Shown piece by piece: positions 19,422 to 29,302 of a stretch of DNA of 64,000 nt. The stretch is from Bacillus marasmi (lineage in GTDB: Bacteria > Bacillota > Bacilli > Bacillales > Cytobacillaceae): contig NZ_LR656174.1 of assembly GCF_902168435.1 (NCBI RefSeq), forward strand, positions 123,831-187,830, in the 5' to 3' direction. The translations under genes were made by a program, and so were the position numbers. Numbering within the stretch: the stretch's first letter is position 1; each line of letters starts with the position of its first letter. Under the pieces are notes generated by a model. The model made no database searches, was not told the origin of the DNA, and saw only the letters and a program-made list of their open reading frames with translations.

Positions 19422-21260
19422 ATGATGAAACCGATGCTACCCACCCTATCCTTTAACATCCCGAAAGGAAAAGAATGGTATTACGAAATAAAATTTGATG
19501 GTTTTCGGGCCATTTTAAACTGGGATGACAACTTGTCGTTAATAAGTCGTAACGGCAACTCATTATTAGAGCAATTTCCAGAAATAGAAGAATACTTATT
19601 TGCAAACAAACAATGTTTTGAACCTTATCTACCTCTGGTTTTAGACGGAGAACTAGTCTCGCTGGAAAATCCCTACAAAGCTGACTTTAGTGCCATCCAA
19701 GTCCGCGGACGGATGCGTTCACCCGCAAAAATTAGAGAAAAAGCAGAAAAACAGCCATGTCGTTTATTGATTTTTGATTTACTAATTTTACAGGGGAAGT
19801 CTTTTACCCACCAACCATATATTAAACGAAAGCAAGAACTGCACCGTTTGTTTTCGAAGCTATCACTGCCGCTACACCCAGAAGAAAATACCTCAAAGCT
19901 TTTACAAATGGTGCCAGAAAACGAGGTTTTTTCTGATATTTGGGAACAAATAGTCCTTCATGATGGTGAAGGTATTGTCGCAAAAAAAGCACAACATTAT
20001 TGGGAGGCGGGAAAACGTTCTGAAAACTGGATCAAGTTCAAGAATTGGAAATACGTTTCCTGCTTCATTACAGCAATGGATAAACAAAATGGATACTTTC
20101 ATATCGCAGTTTTTGAAAATCAAACAGTTAAGCCAATTGGTCATTTCCTGTTCGGTTTAACACCTGAGGAAAAGCGCGCACTGACAGCAATTATCAAGGA
20201 AAACAAAATTCGCGAGAATGAGCAATTTATCTACGTCCAGCCAGCACTTTGTGTTGAAATAAAGTACTTGGAACTTTATGAAGATCAATTACGCGAGCCT
20301 CATTTTCATCGATTTCGCTTTGACTTAAAGGTAGATGAGTGTAGCTATGATTCATTTATAAAAAAACAAAAGAACCTGCCAATTGAAATTGATATAACTC
20401 ACCCAGACAAACCCATTTGGGAGAAGCCTGCCGTTTCAAAGCTCGATTATATTCATTATTTACATGACATTGCACCATACTTCCTACCTTTTTTATCTAA
20501 ACGCAACTTAACAGTCATTCGTTATCCGCATGGTATGTTCGGCGAGGCTTTTTACCAAAAAAACCGACCAGATTATGCTCCGGCCTTTGTGGACACGTAT
20601 ACAAGCGAGGATATTGATTATATTGTTTGTAACAACCTGAAAACGTTGCTTTGGTTAGGGAATCAACTCGCGATTGAATACCACATTCCGTTTCAAATGA
20701 TTGGAAGCACAACACCGTGCGAAATCGTATTTGATCTTGATCCACCTTCAAAAAATGATTTTAGACTTGCAGTGAAAGCAGCCTTGCTCATCAAAGAGGT
20801 GCTCGATCAACTGAATTTAATCGGATTTATTAAAACCTCTGGAAATAAAGGACTACAAATTTACTTACCTTTACCTGATGGAAAAATTACCTTTGAAGAA
20901 AGTCGATTATTCACAACATTTATAGCTGAGTATTTAATTTCAAAAGCTCCAGATTCATTTACAATTGAGCGGCTGAAAAAAAACCGAGGTAATCGACTTT
21001 ACGTTGACTACGTTCAACATGGTGAAGGAAAAACGATTATCGCACCTTATTCACCTCGTGGAACCAAAAATGCAACGATTGCAACCCCTCTTTATTGGGA
21101 TGAAATCAAGGACTCTCTAACACCAGACGATTTTAACATAACCAATGTCCTTAGTCGGATACGGAGTAATGGTGATCCTTTTCAAGCTTATTTTCAGGCA
21201 AAAGATAAACAAAATCTTACACCAATTTTAGAATTTCTAGCCAAAAATAAAAAGAGATAA
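19422..21260 (+). CDS. ligD: ATP-dependent DNA ligase/polymerase LigD
   Basis: Bacterial NHEJ ligase of 612 residues, the length of B. subtilis LigD. The N-terminal ligase domain has the nucleotidyl Lys24 in EIKFDGFRAIL and the DGELV motif. The C-terminal primase-like polymerase domain (from about residue 330) carries the catalytic DLDP and the SGNKGLQIYLPL segment. There is no phosphoesterase domain, as usual in Bacillus. ATG 19422 or 19425 could start, after AAAAGGATG. Acts with the divergent ku, probably in spore DNA repair. Confidence 0.95.
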   Translation: MMKPMLPTLSFNIPKGKEWYYEIKFDGFRAILNWDDNLSLISRNGNSLLEQFPEIEEYLFANKQCFEPYLPLVLDGELVSLENPYKADFSAIQVRGRMRSPAKIREKAEKQPCRLLIFDLLILQGKSFTHQPYIKRKQELHRLFSKLSLPLHPEENTSKLLQMVPENEVFSDIWEQIVLHDGEGIVAKKAQHYWEAGKRSENWIKFKNWKYVSCFITAMDKQNGYFHIAVFENQTVKPIGHFLFGLTPEEKRALTAIIKENKIRENEQFIYVQPALCVEIKYLELYEDQLREPHFHRFRFDLKVDECSYDSFIKKQKNLPIEIDITHPDKPIWEKPAVSKLDYIHYLHDIAPYFLPFLSKRNLTVIRYPHGMFGEAFYQKNRPDYAPAFVDTYTSEDIDYIVCNNLKTLLWLGNQLAIEYHIPFQMIGSTTPCEIVFDLDPPSKNDFRLAVKAALLIKEVLDQLNLIGFIKTSGNKGLQIYLPLPDGKITFEESRLFTTFIAEYLISKAPDSFTIERLKKNRGNRLYVDYVQHGEGKTIIAPYSPRGTKNATIATPLYWDEIKDSLTPDDFNITNVLSRIRSNGDPFQAYFQAKDKQNLTPILEFLAKNKKR

Positions 21261-21294
21261 TCGAAAGCCCACTTTCTAGGCTCCGATTATCTCT
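21253..21294. terminator. Bidirectional terminator between ligD and dapF
   Basis: AGAGATAATCG pairs with CGATTATCTCT, with an inner AGCC/GGCT stem. The minus-strand side is followed by TTTTTATTTTT, serving dapF; the plus-strand side overlaps the ligD stop. Confidence 0.8.
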
Positions 21295-21303
21295 TAAATT
21301 TGT

Positions 21304-22287
21304 TTAATTGGTTTGTTGGATAAACTTTGTCGCGTGCTCTTGAAGCTTTTCGTATTGCTGGGCTTCATTTTGATAAAAAAGTGTTTTCTCAACCGTAGTT
21401 GGTGAAAAGTCTGATAAAGTAGTATGCACTACTGCTCGATAAACATAAGTACCGTTTCCAATTAAATCAATCTTGTATACTCCGTCGTTTTCATGGACCG
21501 CACAACGAACTTTCCCGCCTGGATTGTACACCTCTATCGTTTCTTCAATATCGTTTAAACCTACTAAACAAGTCACTAATGACGAAGCGGACATAGCTGT
21601 CCCGCAAGCATTTGTAAAACCAACACCTCTCTCAAAGGTGCGAACAAAAATATGCCCTTTTCGTAATGGTCTAACAAAGCTAACATTGACTCCATCTGGG
21701 AATAATGGGTTTGGGCCATTCACATATTCGCTTAATTTTAATTGAATATCTGATTCAAGCTGCTCTTGATTTACAATTGCAACAATGTGTGGATTTGGTA
21801 CAGCTAATGCTGTAAAAACTAAATCGTCTGATAAACCAGGGATTTTTTCATTTATTACCGTTTCTTGTTGAAGATTTAACGGTAAATCCTTTACTTGAAA
21901 CGTCACCGGTGAAATCTCGACTTTGTAAGTTGGAATTTCCGGAAATAAATCTGCTTCCTTTTCCACTTGAAGATTAGCCTTCATCGTTTCAATTACCGCT
22001 TTTGTGATTTGTAATTTTTCACACACATAACGCGCTACGCAACGTAAACCGTTCCCACACATCGAAGCCTCAGAGCCATCTGCATTGAACACTCGCATTC
22101 TTGCATCAGCAGTTTTACTGTTTAACACAAATAGAATCCCATCGGCACCTAGTTCTGACTCGCGATTACAAAACGAAATCGCAAGCTTAGCCCGTTCCTC
22201 TTCAGTAAATGTATAGGTATCAGACATTTCATCAATTAATAGAAAGTCATTACCAGATCCATGTACCTTTAAAACTTCTATATTCAC
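21304..22287 (-). CDS. dapF: Diaminopimelate epimerase
   Basis: Interconverts LL- and meso-diaminopimelate for lysine and peptidoglycan. It is 327 residues, longer than the usual ~275-285 because of a C-terminal extension after about residue 285 rich in Gln and charged residues. Catalytic Cys77 (MCGNGLRC) and Cys228 (NACGTAMSAS) are both present. The start is GTG at 22287, with GGGGGAA upstream. It lies 68 bases after ribH and may be transcribed with the rib operon, although a repeat-like string occupies the gap. Confidence 0.93.
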   Translation of the reverse strand: MNIEVLKVHGSGNDFLLIDEMSDTYTFTEEERAKLAISFCNRESELGADGILFVLNSKTADARMRVFNADGSEASMCGNGLRCVARYVCEKLQITKAVIETMKANLQVEKEADLFPEIPTYKVEISPVTFQVKDLPLNLQQETVINEKIPGLSDDLVFTALAVPNPHIVAIVNQEQLESDIQLKLSEYVNGPNPLFPDGVNVSFVRPLRKGHIFVRTFERGVGFTNACGTAMSASSLVTCLVGLNDIEETIEVYNPGGKVRCAVHENDGVYKIDLIGNGTYVYRAVVHTTLSDFSPTTVEKTLFYQNEAQQYEKLQEHATKFIQQTN

Positions 22288-22355
22288 GATGATTCCCCCG
22301 AAAAAGAAAAGCGCTAGGCACTTGTACTAGACACCCTTCATATTTAATAAACGAT

Positions 22356-22823
22356 CTATTCGAATTGTTTATATAAGTTTGCCATTTCAATTGCGCTAGT
22401 TGCGGCATCCCAGCCTTTGTTTCCAGCTTTCGTACCAGCGCGCTCAATCGCTTGTTCAATAGTATCTGTTGTTAGCACACCGAAAATGACCGGTACACCG
22501 CTTTGCAACGCTGTATTAGCTACACCTTTAGCAACCTCACTGTTTACATAGTCAAAGTGAGGGGTTGCCCCTCTAATAACTGTTCCTAAAGCAATGACAG
22601 CATCATAGCGACCAGATTCAGCTAGTTTTTTAGCTGCAAGCGGAATCTCAAAAGCTCCTGGGACCCAAGCCACTGTTACATCTGCCTCATCAATCCCATG
22701 ACGCTTTAATGCATCCTCTGCTCCACCTAACAAACGACTTGTAATAAATTCGTTAAAACGTGATACGACAATAGCCACCCGCAGTCCAGTCCCAATTAAA
22801 TTTCCTTCAATAATTCTTTTCAT
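22356..22823 (-). CDS. ribH: 6,7-dimethyl-8-ribityllumazine synthase
   Basis: Condenses the ribityl-aminouracil with dihydroxybutanone phosphate; the penultimate step of riboflavin synthesis. It is 155 residues. Signatures: [16 protein letters not shown], and the catalytic His89 in [18 protein letters not shown] lies 8 nt before the ATG. Last rib gene, 18 bases after ribBA. Confidence 0.96.
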   Translation of the reverse strand: MKRIIEGNLIGTGLRVAIVVSRFNEFITSRLLGGAEDALKRHGIDEADVTVAWVPGAFEIPLAAKKLAESGRYDAVIALGTVIRGATPHFDYVNSEVAKGVANTALQSGVPVIFGVLTTDTIEQAIERAGTKAGNKGWDAATSAIEMANLYKQFE

Positions 22824-22841
22824 AGTATATTCGCCCCTTTG

Positions 22842-24035
22842 TTATAGTTTTAATAAATGTCCTAGCTTTTGTTGTTTCGTTTCTAAATAATGCTTGTTTT
22901 CTTCCTTTGTCGGCATTTGAATTGGAACTCTTTCAAGAATCTCAAGGCCATACCCTTTTAAGCCGGCAATTTTGCGTGGATTATTAGTTAATAAATGCAT
23001 TTTTCTTACGCCTAAATCACGAAGGATTTGGGCACCAACCCCATAATCACGTAAATCATCCTTAAAGCCAAGCTTTTGATTAGCTTCTACGGTATCATAG
23101 CCTTCCTCTTGCAACTTATAGGCCTTTAATTTATTGATAAGGCCAATTCCGCGCCCCTCCTGTCGCATATAAAGGAGGATTCCATTACCATTTGCTTCAA
23201 TATGCTCAAGAGCTGCATGTAATTGCGGACCGCAATCGCAACGGCAAGAACCAAACACATCGCCCGTTAAGCATTCTGAATGAACACGAACTAATGTTGG
23301 TGTATCTTCAGAAATGTCCCCCTTAACTAACGCAATATGCTCTTGTCCGTCCGTAACGCTTGTGTAACCGACTGCGACGAACTGTCCAAATTCAGTCGGT
23401 AGCTGAATGACCGCTTCCCGTTTTACGAGAGAATCATGCACAAGACGATATTCAATTAATGCTTGAATCGTAATGAGCTTTAAATCGAACTTATTTGCAA
23501 TCTCAATTAACTGCGGTACTCTGGCCATCGTACCGTCCTCATTCATAATTTCACAAATAACTCCAGCTTGTTTTCCTCCCGCTAGACGAGCCAAGTCAAT
23601 TGCTGCTTCAGTATGCCCTGCTCTTCTTAATACTCCACCATCTTTAGCAATAAGTGGAAAAATATGACCTGGGCGTTTAAAATCAGAAGGCTTTGCTGCA
23701 TCGTCTAAAAGGCTAACGATGGTGTCAGAGCGTTCAAATGCGCTAATTCCAGTAGTAGTGCTGATATGGTCAATACTAACAGTAAAAGCCGTTCCATTTG
23801 TATCGGTGTTAACTTCAGTCATCGGGTTTAATTCTAACTTTTTAGCTAGCTCATTGGTTATTGGTGCACAAATGAGCCCTCTGCCTTCCTTCGCCATAAA
23901 ATTAATGGCTTCCGGAGTGGCAAATTCGGCAAGCATGATAAAGTCGCCTTCATTTTCTCTATCTTCATCGTCACAAACAATAACCATTTTACCGTTTTTT
24001 AAATCTTCTAAGGCTTCTTCAATAGAATGAAACAT
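22842..24035 (-). CDS. ribBA: Bifunctional DHBP synthase / GTP cyclohydrolase II
   Basis: A 397-residue fusion feeding both precursor branches of riboflavin synthesis. The N-terminal half makes 3,4-dihydroxy-2-butanone 4-phosphate ([19 protein letters not shown]). The C-terminal half opens GTP and has the zinc cysteines in [18 protein letters not shown] and the RQEGRGIGL loop. AAGGAGG 8 nt upstream fixes the ATG at 24035, although the frame extends into ribE to 24131. B. subtilis calls the gene ribA. Confidence 0.96.
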   Translation of the reverse strand: MFHSIEEALEDLKNGKMVIVCDDEDRENEGDFIMLAEFATPEAINFMAKEGRGLICAPITNELAKKLELNPMTEVNTDTNGTAFTVSIDHISTTTGISAFERSDTIVSLLDDAAKPSDFKRPGHIFPLIAKDGGVLRRAGHTEAAIDLARLAGGKQAGVICEIMNEDGTMARVPQLIEIANKFDLKLITIQALIEYRLVHDSLVKREAVIQLPTEFGQFVAVGYTSVTDGQEHIALVKGDISEDTPTLVRVHSECLTGDVFGSCRCDCGPQLHAALEHIEANGNGILLYMRQEGRGIGLINKLKAYKLQEEGYDTVEANQKLGFKDDLRDYGVGAQILRDLGVRKMHLLTNNPRKIAGLKGYGLEILERVPIQMPTKEENKHYLETKQQKLGHLLKL

Positions 24036-24054
24036 CCTCTTCTCCTCCTTCAAA

Positions 24055-24708
24055 TTACATAAAACCAGTTTGTTTAAGGAAATCAGCCGTAATTCCAGTA
24101 CTTTGCTTTTCATCTTCTGATTTTTGTTCAATCATTGAAAAAACATACTTTCCTAACAAATCAAATTCTATGTTCACCATGTCGCCGACTCGTTTATTAC
24201 CTAGTATTGTTTCCCCTCTTGTATGAGGTATCAACGAAACAGTTATCGTTGAATCCTTTACATAAAAAATCGTTAGGGATGTACCATCAAGAGCGACAGA
24301 GCCTTTATGGAGGCAATAACGAATTCCATCTTTAGGTACAGAAATTGTGTAATAAACAGCGTTTTCTTCAGGTTTTATCGCTTTGATCGTCCCCGTCCCA
24401 TCAACATGACCTGAAACGAAATGGCCGCCAAATCTCCCACCTGCAGCCATGGCCCGTTCTAGATTCACCTTAGAACCTGGCTTTAACATCGCTAGAGATG
24501 TTGAGTTAAAGGTTTCCGGCATCACATCAACTGAGAAGCTTGTCCCTGAAAATTCAGTTACTGTTAGGCATACACCATTTACAGCAATACTATCGCCTAG
24601 GTGTACATCCGATAATATTTTACTCGCTTGAATGTTAAGTACCAACGTCGAGCCCTGCTTATGTATTTTTTGCATAGTGCCTATTTCTTCAATAATTCCT
24701 GTGAACAT
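24055..24708 (-). CDS. ribE: Riboflavin synthase
   Basis: Dismutates two lumazine molecules to riboflavin. It is 217 residues with the internal duplication of two lumazine-binding barrels: [10 protein letters not shown] and AVNGVCLTV in the first, GHVDGTG and ALDGTSLT in the second. GGGGGGAT precedes the ATG. It is the first gene after the FMN riboswitch; ribD, normally first in this operon in Bacillus, is missing. Confidence 0.96.
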   Translation of the reverse strand: MFTGIIEEIGTMQKIHKQGSTLVLNIQASKILSDVHLGDSIAVNGVCLTVTEFSGTSFSVDVMPETFNSTSLAMLKPGSKVNLERAMAAGGRFGGHFVSGHVDGTGTIKAIKPEENAVYYTISVPKDGIRYCLHKGSVALDGTSLTIFYVKDSTITVSLIPHTRGETILGNKRVGDMVNIEFDLLGKYVFSMIEQKSEDEKQSTGITADFLKQTGFM

Positions 24709-24794
24709 TTTATCCCCCCTATTCGAAAATGATAGGTATTGTTTTGGGATGGCATTCGCGTATGCTTATTATTCGCATAATCAATAAAATAAAC

Positions 24795-24824
24795 AAACCC
24801 CGCACATTTAAATGTACGGGGTTT
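24795..24824 (-). terminator. Expression-platform terminator of the FMN riboswitch
   Basis: Stem AAACCCCGTACATTT/AAATGTGCGGGGTTT (one mismatch) followed on the minus strand by a T-rich GTTTATTTTATT. It lies between the aptamer and ribE and would stop transcription when FMN is bound. Confidence 0.85.
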
Positions 24825-24872
24825 AAATACATGCTTAAATAAGCGTAAAAAAAGTCATTTTTTTCGCTTTTA

Positions 24873-25038
24873 TGCCTTCTCCCATCCAGACTTTACTGTC
24901 GGCTTTGGAATTACACCAAATCAACCGGATTTTAAATAATTCACAAATGTTTTTGCAAATTATGATAAAAAACCGGGTCACGGGCTTAGAGAACTTACTC
25001 ATCACCGCCGGTTGGGAATTTCACCCGACCCCGAAGGC
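24873..25038 (-). promoter_or_regulatory. FMN riboswitch aptamer (RFN element)
   Basis: On the minus strand the conserved RFN pieces appear in order: GCCTTCGGGGTCGGGTG, AAATTCCCAACCGGCGGT, AAGCCCGTGACCCG, GGTTGATTTGGTG and AGCCGACAGTAAAGTCTGG, ending GGGAGAAGGC. This matches the class well. It controls ribE-ribBA-ribH by FMN-dependent termination. The variable arm is longer than usual (about 40 bases of AT-rich sequence). Confidence 0.96.
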
Positions 25039-25092
25039 GAGATTGCCTCAATCATGAAAACGGATTGAAAAACAACCTCAACATCATCATTT

Positions 25093-25121
25093 ATTTATTG
25101 ACATATTACCTTAAATGTCTA
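25093..25121 (-). promoter_or_regulatory. Probable promoter of the rib operon
   Basis: TAGACA (25116-25121), 17-base spacer and ATAAAT (25093-25098) on the minus strand, about 50 bases before the aptamer. Confidence 0.55.
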
Positions 25122-25283
25122 CTTCCTGCAATCGATTTCCTGAAAAAATGTCAGATTCTTTAATAAAAATACAAATATGTCGATAAAAATTTATCAAAAA
25201 GTGGTATTTATCACAGCGCTTTTATCCAGTTACATGATAAATTGGCAAATAGAGTATATTTAAGGGAGTAGATTCTAATTTTA

Positions 25284-25481
25284 ATGCTAAAAATTGACAG
25301 TCGCTTAGAACTTTTAGGTTTGATTGAGAATCTCCGTCGGGAAATGATTTGTGTTGGGTTAAAAGAAGGCTTAACAAGTGAAAAGACTATTGAGATAAGC
25401 CAAAAGCTGGATCGATATATTGCAAACTATCAGGCAAACAGTCATAAGATTGACTCAAGGGTATTACACCGTCCATCATAG
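25284..25481 (+). CDS. Spo0E-like aspartyl-phosphate phosphatase
   Basis: A 65-residue helical protein with the family signature SQKLDRYIANYQ near residue 39. Spo0E-family proteins dephosphorylate Spo0A-P and delay sporulation. Two helices are predicted (residues 5-28 and 30-50). The nearest ribosome site, AAGGGAG, is about 15 bases before the ATG, so an upstream non-ATG start in frame cannot be ruled out. A terminator follows directly. Confidence 0.85.
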   Translation: MLKIDSRLELLGLIENLRREMICVGLKEGLTSEKTIEISQKLDRYIANYQANSHKIDSRVLHRPS

Positions 25482-25500
25482 AATAGTATTCACTGCAAGT

Positions 25501-25527
25501 AAAAAAGCCTGATTACAGGCTTTTTTA
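25501..25527. terminator. Bidirectional terminator
   Basis: AAAAAAGCCTG/CAGGCTTTTTT with a 4-base loop, between converging genes ending at 25481 and 25538. Confidence 0.9.
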
Positions 25528-25537
25528 CTTATCAACC

Positions 25538-26338
25538 TCAGTGACTTGTATAGCGAAAATATTCCACAAGCATTCCGAGGATGAGAAACTTTTCAACTTC
25601 GCTCAAATCTTCTGAAAAGCTCATATACGGAGTATTTGCATCTTGAAACCGATTTCCCCATTCTAATGGCATCCATCCTTTTATCAACTTTCCAATAATA
25701 GCCCCCTGTTCATTTCGTAACAACAACCTCGGAAAAAGCACAGACCCTTCTACGTATATTTTGTTGTCAGTGTCCACTGAATGAATAATACCTCTCCGAA
25801 CAAGTGAACTGGTCTTTTTCGCTTGTTGACGATAAATGCCTACTTCCTGTCGATCAACATTAAGTATCCTTAAGGTCCTTTTTCTGTCATCTATTTGATA
25901 ATAACCAATAAGTTGATTTTTCCTATCATAAAAAGCATAGGACCTCGGAAACAATCGATCAATGAAATATGGAAGGAACCATCTCCACCACCAAAAACGC
26001 TTGTCCCTTACTTCTCCGACCAACACACCGCTCTCATCAAACAAAAGCATCCTTAAGGATGGTGCAGGTAAAAACGTAATCAGAAGATTATTTGCATCAG
26101 TAAGAGTCCTGCCATGTAGTGATATGCCACTCACTTCATTACTACGATTTTGCTGAATTAAATAGCTTTGATAACAAATCAAGCTATACACAATAAATGG
26201 CACAACCATCAATAAGAAAGGAAGTTTAATTGAGAAATAGATACCCCAAAAAAGAATCAGAACCACTGGTACGAACGCGGCCAAGCTTCCATTCAAAGCA
26301 ACGTTTGCCGCAAAGCGATAGTATTGTTGGATATTCAT
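25538..26338 (-). CDS. Membrane-anchored protein with a tubby-like C-terminal region
   Basis: A 266-residue protein. Two membrane segments lie in the first 65 residues (GSLAAFVPVVLILFWGIYF and FLLMVVPFIVYSLICY). The rest is beta-rich and ends SFSEDLSEVEKFLILGMLVEYFR, a pattern that recalls tubby/LURP-one-like domains; this is a weak resemblance. AAGGAGA precedes the ATG. No function can be given. It is downstream of the broken patatin gene but separated by a strong terminator. Confidence 0.65.
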   Translation of the reverse strand: MNIQQYYRFAANVALNGSLAAFVPVVLILFWGIYFSIKLPFLLMVVPFIVYSLICYQSYLIQQNRSNEVSGISLHGRTLTDANNLLITFLPAPSLRMLLFDESGVLVGEVRDKRFWWWRWFLPYFIDRLFPRSYAFYDRKNQLIGYYQIDDRKRTLRILNVDRQEVGIYRQQAKKTSSLVRRGIIHSVDTDNKIYVEGSVLFPRLLLRNEQGAIIGKLIKGWMPLEWGNRFQDANTPYMSFSEDLSEVEKFLILGMLVEYFRYTSH

Positions 26339-26422
26339 TTTCTATCTCCTTGTCCATTTCTATACCTTTGTACCATTCTATTACTACTGGGGCGTTTTCA
26401 TGTGCATTTTTCACCACAAACA

Positions 26423-26473
26423 AAAAACTGCTCCGTATATTGTAAGAAAGTCTAGCAATATGCGGAGCAGTTT
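26423..26473 (-). terminator. Terminator of the patatin-like gene
   Basis: Long stem AAACTGCTCCGCATATTG/CAATATACGGAGCAGTTT, followed on the minus strand by TTTTG; it ends the gene at 26491. Confidence 0.9.
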
Positions 26474-26490
26474 ATTAAGTTTGGTCATCG

Positions 26491-27338
26491 TTATGAAAAA
26501 TACTTTATTTTTTCAATATACTGTTTTCCATCTGAATAGCCTGCTTGATAAAGATTAGAAAGCTTTACAGGATCCCGTTCCATCCGGCCAACTAGAATCG
26601 GTTCAGTTGGACGAATAAGGATTACGTTCTCCTGCTTTTCTTGTTCTTCTAAATAATGAATGGTGTCATTATATTTTTTATAACGCTTCTGTATCGCCGT
26701 TTGAAGCCCTGTGTAATAGGGATATTTCCGCTTCACCAAAAACTGAAAACGCGAAGGTTTTTTCAAATATCCAGCATTCCTTGTTAACACAACGACATTC
26801 TTCTTAAAGCCATCATGTTGTGCTTTTTTTACAGGAATAGGATCACTTATTCCCCCATCTAGCAGCACTCTATCCTTAAAAGAGATTTCTGAAGCGATAA
26901 ACGGGAGCGAGCTGGAAGCCTTAATGACGGTAAGCATTTCCTTTCCATAATCATCCTTTGAAAAATAAATAGATTTACCGGTATAGCAATCCGTAGTCCC
27001 GACTACAAACTCACTCTGGCTTTGATAAAAAGTATCATAATCATATGGGACAAGCTTGTTCGGTATTTCACCAAAAATAAAATCCATCCCGAAAAACTCA
27101 CGACGTTTCATAAAATTACGCCAAGAAAGATAGCGAGGGTCAGTTACATAATCTATGTTGACTATATGATTCCGACCTTTTTGTTTTGATAAATATGATG
27201 CTGCATTAGCAGCTCCAGCACTAACACCAATTACATACGGAAAAAAATATCATTTTCTAAAAAACTTTCAAGAACACCCGCAGTATATACCGCGCGCATG
27301 CCTCCCCCTTCCAATACAAGGCCTACATTCTCTATCAC
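26491..27338 (-). pseudogene. Patatin-like phospholipase, frameshifted
   Basis: A serine-esterase gene of the RssA/YjjU-like patatin family, broken into two frames. The first frame starts at a GTG (27338) with AAAGGAAG upstream and gives the oxyanion-hole motif LEGGGMRAVYTAGVLE. It then runs into a stop just after a run of seven T at about 27241-27247. In the next frame the sequence continues with GVSAGAANAA (nucleophile elbow GxSxG) and then the DGGISDP catalytic Asp motif. Eight T instead of seven would restore one 283-residue protein. It may be a true mutation, a phase-variable tract or a sequencing error. Confidence 0.82.
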
Positions 27339-27420
27339 GACGCTACTTCCTTTCAAACTAATAACTTTAGCCAATTTCTAGAATAAGCCATTTTATCGTT
27401 ATTTCAAATTACCTTCATCA

Positions 27421-28197
27421 TTAAGCCAACTCTTTCTTCCTAAAAACAACTATTGAAACAGCCAAGAGAACTAAAATACTGCAAACTGATAAAATAATCG
27501 CTCCCCAAGTTCCATCAGGTAGTTCTCCACTTACTAGTAATTCCCCAGTATAGCTTGAAAGCTGAACAGGACTCCACTGTAACCAATGTGATAATGCGCC
27601 AGTGATTATCGACAACACTATTACTGTTGCCAATGAGATGAACCCAACTACTCCAGGCGATTTAAAAAATGCATTAAAAAAGATTGTTATCGTTAATACA
27701 AAGGTTAGCCATAAGCCATAAACTACAAAAGCTCTAAACAAATCATCTAAAGGTATCTTGTCAAACAGAATCAGTACATAGTACCAGCTAGCAATTAATC
27801 CAATAAAGAATGAGACCCAAACTAATAATAAGGCGCTAGCCCATTTCGCTGTAATATAAGCTAAATAGGAAACTGGCTTGACTAGAATCAATTCAGCCAC
27901 ACCGCTTTTGCGCTCTCCGGAAATGAGTCCCATCGATGCTAATACAATAATCAATAGCCCGATTGTATTAAACTGACTTATACTTTGAAACAAAATCTCT
28001 GGAGCGGAGGGAGTCGGTATTTCAATGACTGTTCCTTCTGGCATTCCCCCTAAAGAGTCAATAATTTGCGGCATATAATAGACTGACAATGGTTCTGATA
28101 CCCCTAGTAGCATAAATGATATCGGAAACCAGATCCATTTAAAATTTCTCCACATTTCCAGGTTCTCTTTTTGGAAAATGGTCGCCCATTGCATCAT
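27421..28197 (-). CDS. ABC transporter permease (YxlG-like)
   Basis: A 258-residue ABC-2 type permease with six hydrophobic segments and the conserved GLISGERKSGVAELILVKPVS loop after the second. It overlaps the ATPase gene by four bases (ATGA) and has GGAGGTGG upstream. The gene order PLDc_N protein-ATPase-permease matches B. subtilis yxlE-yxlF-yxlG, which there follows sigY; sigY, yxlC and yxlD are absent here. Substrate unknown. Confidence 0.85.
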   Translation of the reverse strand: MMQWATIFQKENLEMWRNFKWIWFPISFMLLGVSEPLSVYYMPQIIDSLGGMPEGTVIEIPTPSAPEILFQSISQFNTIGLLIIVLASMGLISGERKSGVAELILVKPVSYLAYITAKWASALLLVWVSFFIGLIASWYYVLILFDKIPLDDLFRAFVVYGLWLTFVLTITIFFNAFFKSPGVVGFISLATVIVLSIITGALSHWLQWSPVQLSSYTGELLVSGELPDGTWGAIILSVCSILVLLAVSIVVFRKKELA

Positions 28198-29102
28198 TTT
28201 TTTACCACCTCCAAAAAGACGTCCTCTAACGTTAAACGACCAACCTCAAACCGAAGTAACGGCCAATTTTGCTCGGCAATTTCACGGAGCATCTCAGCTT
28301 TTGCAGCCTCCAATTCCTTTACGTACAACGTCACCTCATTGCCCTCATACTGAACATTCTCAATCAGCTCCTGCTTTGTAAATGCGCGAATATATTGAGC
28401 TGCATTTACATTAAACTCGAGGACTAGCTTCGACTGCTGATATTTCAACTGCAGTTCAGACATTGAACCCGATTCAACTAGAACTCCATTATGCAAGAAT
28501 AAGATTTGATCACAGACTTCTTCTGCATCATTTAAGATGTGAGTGGAAAATAAAATCGTTGTTTCCTGCTTTAATTTTTCAAGGAGTTCCAGAACCTCTC
28601 TCCTTCCAAATGGATCAAGCGCAGAAACAGGTTCATCTAGCATAACTAGCTTTGGTCTATGAATAATTGCTTGAGCAATGCCCAGTCGCTGCTTCATCCC
28701 ACCAGAATATTTGCCAATTTTTCGGTTTTTTGCATCTTTAAGTCCAACTAACTCTAATAATTCCTTTGCTCTATCTGATGCAACCAACTTCGATAACCCT
28801 GCCAAACGTCCAACATACTTAAGAAATTCAAAACCTGTCATCCACTCATAAAACACAGGGAACTGTGGCAAATAGCCAATATATTGGCGAATATCTCCAT
28901 TGGTTTGATTACCATGAAATTGGATTGTTCCTTCGGTTGGCTGAATCAATCCGGATAGCATCCGAAGGATAGTCGTTTTACCAGCTCCATTCGGACCGAT
29001 TAAAGCCGTACATTTTCCATTTTGCAAAATAAAATCCAAACCCTTGATGACTTCTTTGCCTTGGAAGCTTTTTTTCAAACCGTTCACACTAAAGACAGGC
29101 AT
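28194..29102 (-). CDS. ABC transporter ATPase (YxlF-like)
   Basis: A 302-residue ATP-binding subunit. Walker A is GPNGAGKT, the signature is YSGGMKQRLGIAQAI, Walker B is LVMLDEP and the switch His is in STHIL. The C-terminal ~80 residues are the extension typical of ABC-2 ATPases. Its ATG shares bases with the stop of the preceding small gene (TAATG), and it overlaps the permease, so the three genes form one translationally coupled unit. Confidence 0.92.
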   Translation of the reverse strand: MPVFSVNGLKKSFQGKEVIKGLDFILQNGKCTALIGPNGAGKTTILRMLSGLIQPTEGTIQFHGNQTNGDIRQYIGYLPQFPVFYEWMTGFEFLKYVGRLAGLSKLVASDRAKELLELVGLKDAKNRKIGKYSGGMKQRLGIAQAIIHRPKLVMLDEPVSALDPFGRREVLELLEKLKQETTILFSTHILNDAEEVCDQILFLHNGVLVESGSMSELQLKYQQSKLVLEFNVNAAQYIRAFTKQELIENVQYEGNEVTLYVKELEAAKAEMLREIAEQNWPLLRFEVGRLTLEDVFLEVVKK

Positions 29103-29302
29103 TAATCATTTCTCCTTCCAAAAACAAAATAAACAATCGGACCAATTATGTTAATGAAGAGGATTACTAAAATCCAAACCCATTTAGGACCGTTAGTTTT
29201 TTCCGCACGGATTACATCTACAAGCGCGATGATTAACAAGATTAATTGAACGATCAAAATCGGGATAAGCAAACCAAAATTTACATTCTCCAACAATTCC
29301 AT
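29102..29302 (-). CDS. Small membrane protein with PLDc_N domain (YxlE-like)
   Basis: A 66-residue protein with two membrane helices (IPILIVQLILLIIALVDV and WVWILVILFINIIGPIVYF) around the WVWILVILFINIIGPIVYF-FGR signature of the phospholipase D-nuclease N-terminal family. AGGAGGTG places the start at the ATG at 29302 rather than the GTG two codons upstream. It precedes and overlaps the ABC ATPase gene and is probably an accessory subunit of that transporter, or an anti-sigma-type helper as proposed for YxlE. Confidence 0.85.
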   Translation of the reverse strand: MELLENVNFGLLIPILIVQLILLIIALVDVIRAEKTNGPKWVWILVILFINIIGPIVYFVFGRRND

